64,000 bases of DNA, taken from assembly GCF_019279795.1 (NCBI RefSeq), contig NC_056729.1:1860394352-1860458351 (forward strand). Direction: 5' to 3'. Origin of the DNA: Protopterus annectens. Its lineage: Eukaryota; Chordata; Ceratodontiformes; Protopteridae. The notes under the pieces were generated by a model. It made no database searches. It had not been told where the DNA came from and saw only the letters and a program-made list of their open reading frames with translations. Below, one piece after another: positions 62,135-64,000 of the stretch. Position numbers and translations under genes: made by a program. Each line of letters opens with the position of its first letter. The stretch's first letter is position 1.

Positions 62135-62545
62135 TGACGAAGGGATCTTGTAGTATTCACCGAGATCCCACTCAACCAAAACCAAATCGGCGTAACACAC
62201 TTTAACAAAAGTGCTTTTCACCAAAAAATCAATTTTGCTAAAGTGTATAAAAAAATAAATTAAATAGAATTAAAAAAAAAAAAACACTCAATTTTACACA
62301 GGGGGCAAGCCCCCCTATGCCCCCACACCCTCCTACTTTTATATTCTTTTATATTCTTACTCCAAGATCGCACTACAGTGGGGAAAAGTGAATATCCCTT
62401 ATCCTCACTGTACTACAATATCAGCAACAGCCACCCCCCCCCCACGATTTTCCCTATTTTTCAACATACTTTCGCGAAAGTGCTTTTTCAGTGAAAAGCA
62501 CTTTCGCGAAAGTATGGTAGGACGTTTCCCTTTCGGTGAAACGGC
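62135..62545. mobile_element. Possible fold-back or MITE-like insertion
   Basis: The two ends share diverged inverted similarity: TTCACCGAGA and TTTAACAAAAGTGCTTTT at the left (62,137-62,217), against the complement of AAAAGCACTTTCGCGAAAG and TTTCGGTGAA at the right (62,494-62,543). Inside are short C-runs and a ggggcaagcccccc hairpin (about 62,301). No transposase frame exists, so it would be non-autonomous. Its borders are not certain and no target duplication was confirmed. Confidence 0.4.
62465..62516. repeat. Perfect 23-bp inverted repeat (hairpin) with 6-base loop
   Basis: Arms 62,465-62,487 and 62,494-62,516 are exact complements, with loop TCAGTG. Each arm also contains the 12-bp palindrome CTTTCGCGAAAG. 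It lies in the right part of the fold-back element. Confidence 0.97.
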
Positions 62546-62900
62546 CATTTGAGAAACAATACAGGACCCTGATAAAGCAGGCTGAGAGATAGTCAGGAGG
62601 AAGGAATAATGCTTATATGGCTATGATTCAAAACCTGCACAGGAGAAAGAGCATTTATTAATCTAGGGTCACCCATCTGAAATCAGGTAACTAATCACTC
62701 TGGATGCATTCAAAAATAATTTAAAAGAGCATCTGTTTACTTCCACTAACTGCTCTACTTTAGACATGAGGAATAATTGTACTTATGCCTTCATTATGTA
62801 AATAATTCCATTAATTGTAAACATTTTCATGTATAAATTGCCACTGCTACATGCATTTTCTAATGTCTATTTAATGTATACAGTTGCTTTCTATTGTCTT

Positions 62901-63365
62901 AACTGTTGACTATTTAGTGCATATTCATGGCCTGGAGTGTAGAGGCCTACTGAATCCCATTAAATACAGCAGGATTGGCAAGCACTATTTTAGGGAAGGG
63001 ATAGATGGGCAGTTATTGTAAGAGATATAAACAATGTGGTAGTAATTCCCAGACTGCGGTGGACCATTTTGGGGTGGAAAGACTGGAGTAACAATAATTT
63101 TCAGAAAAAAAAAATCGGGCCAAAAAGATAGAAAGAAGTGAGAACTGGTGATGGCATATCTGCCAGAAAGGGTAAATAGAAGATATGAATTGCGTATGGA
63201 TTAATTGCATGTGGATGCAAAGGGAACAGGATATTTTTAGAAGTTCTTCAACAATATGGAGTAGTACAGAAAGGGACTCAGAAAAGAAGGGTAAGTGTGA
63301 ATTTGAACGTGACATTGGAGGATCAGCTGAACAGGAAAAGAAGCAGGAAAAAAGCACAATGGGGA
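62901..63365. other. Unique spacer, no supported gene
   Basis: Opposed open frames of about 70-115 codons overlap here without recognisable domains. The plus-strand one runs into the 52-bp repeat. Confidence 0.5.
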
Positions 63366-64000
63366 CGAGGAAGGAATTACTAAAAGAAACTGTAAAAGGG
63401 GATTGAGTGGCTACATGGAGAGAAGGAATTACTAAAAGAAACTGTAAAAGGGGATTGAGTGGCTACATGGAGAGAAGGAATTACTAAAAGAAACTGAAAA
63501 GGGGGATTGAGTGGCTACATGGAGGGAAGGAATTACTAAAAGAAACTGTAAAAGGGGATTGAGTGGCTACATGGAGGGAAGGAATTACTAAAAGAAACTG
63601 AAAAAGGGGATTGAGTGGCTACATGGAGAGAAGGAATTACTAAAAGAAACTGTAAAAGGGGATTGAGTGGCTACATGGAGAGAAGGAATTACTAAAAGAA
63701 ACTGAAAAGGGGGATTGAGTGGCTACATGGAGAGAAGGAATTACTAAAAGAAACTGTAAAAGGGGATTGAGTGGCTACATGGAGAGAAGGAATTACTAAA
63801 AGAAACTGAAAAGGGGGATTGAGTGGCTACATGGAGGGAAGGAATTACTAAAATAAACTGTAAAAGGGGATTGAGTGGCTACATGGAGGGAAGGAATTAC
63901 TAAAAGAAACTGAAAAAGGGGATTGAGTGGCTACATGGAGAGAAGGAATTACTAAAAGAAACTGAAAAAGGGGATTGACTGGCTACATGGAGAGAAGGAA
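63366..64000 (+). repeat. 52-bp tandem repeat, about 12 copies, cut by window end
   Basis: The unit has AAGGAATTACTAAAAGAAAC, TGTAAAAGGGGATTGAGTGG and CTACATGGAGAG. Units alternate between ctgtaaaag and ctgaaaagg or ctgaaaaag, and between gagag and gaggg, suggesting an earlier two-unit repeat of about 104 bp. The array continues beyond 64,000. Confidence 0.96.

Larger units (their letters stand above)
59780..62900 (+). mobile_element. Decayed L2/jockey-group LINE, different from the CR1-like family
   Basis: Pieces in order are an endonuclease-like VAYIPP block (about 59,848), FSIDWSNIYSCTQSNEALA (60,235-60,291) with RRVRGQKYTWMTAEI, and an RT start NYRPIANLYPISKIFEKLI (about 61,030-61,088). 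Then come the HRFRNSFSTMAAL block, LWPLLFSLFLGGLATDLAQ and the catalytic YADD (about 61,500). After these come a VEYGLTML-like block (about 61,897) and a C-terminal remnant (about 62,640-62,760). Stops and shifts are frequent, so the copy is old. A fold-back element appears to be inserted at about 62,135-62,545. Confidence 0.7.

Overview
This window looks like a piece of a large, repeat-choked vertebrate genome. The evidence is long (AC)n microsatellites, a DIRS-type tyrosine-recombinase retrotransposon, CR1-like non-LTR elements whose ORF1 carries an SGNH-esterase domain, a Penelope-like element, an RTE/BovB-like remnant and a tRNA-derived SINE. This mix would fit a lungfish, salamander, caecilian or similar lineage; the species cannot be fixed from the sequence alone. 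I found no convincing host protein-coding gene. One possible isolated exon (59,550-59,691) is flagged with low confidence. Most long open frames lie in tandem repeats whose period is a multiple of 3, or in transposon remnants.

Layout. 1-4,968: AT-rich unique sequence with an (AC)n tract, a weak MIR-like fragment and a 5'-truncated CR1-like LINE (2,855-3,375). 4,969-11,024: a nearly complete DIRS element with inverted terminal repeats, an internal complementary region, split gag frames, and RT, RNase H/methyltransferase and tyrosine-recombinase domains. 11,025-18,081: unique sequence, decayed CR1-like fragments, a minus-strand Penelope-like fragment with a GIY-YIG domain, and a diverged ~220-bp repeat family. 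18,082-49,880: a ~27.8-kb satellite of 48-bp units (about 580 copies), split at 20,042-24,080 by a nearly full-length CR1-like LINE. 50,268-56,440: an antisense RTE/BovB-like remnant, interrupted by a tRNA-derived SINE. A 62-bp stretch of this remnant has been amplified in place about 75 times. 56,619-57,488: five copies of a 174-bp repeat. 58,121-59,200: 18 almost identical 60-bp repeats. 59,780-62,900: a decayed second LINE type holding a fold-back/MITE-like insertion. 63,366-64,000: a 52-bp tandem repeat running off the window end.

How the parts relate. The CR1-like family is present four times at different stages of decay. The SINE at 50,533-50,677 ends with the same 3' tail as this LINE, so the LINE probably supplied its retrotransposition machinery. 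The satellite shows several levels of organisation: monomer, variant monomers, duplicated blocks of 1.14, ~2.4 and ~6.84 kb, and recurring single monomers in reversed orientation. The points most worth a second look are the minisatellite born inside an RTE element, the recurring reversed monomers, the frame arrangement of the DIRS element and the shared SINE/LINE tail.
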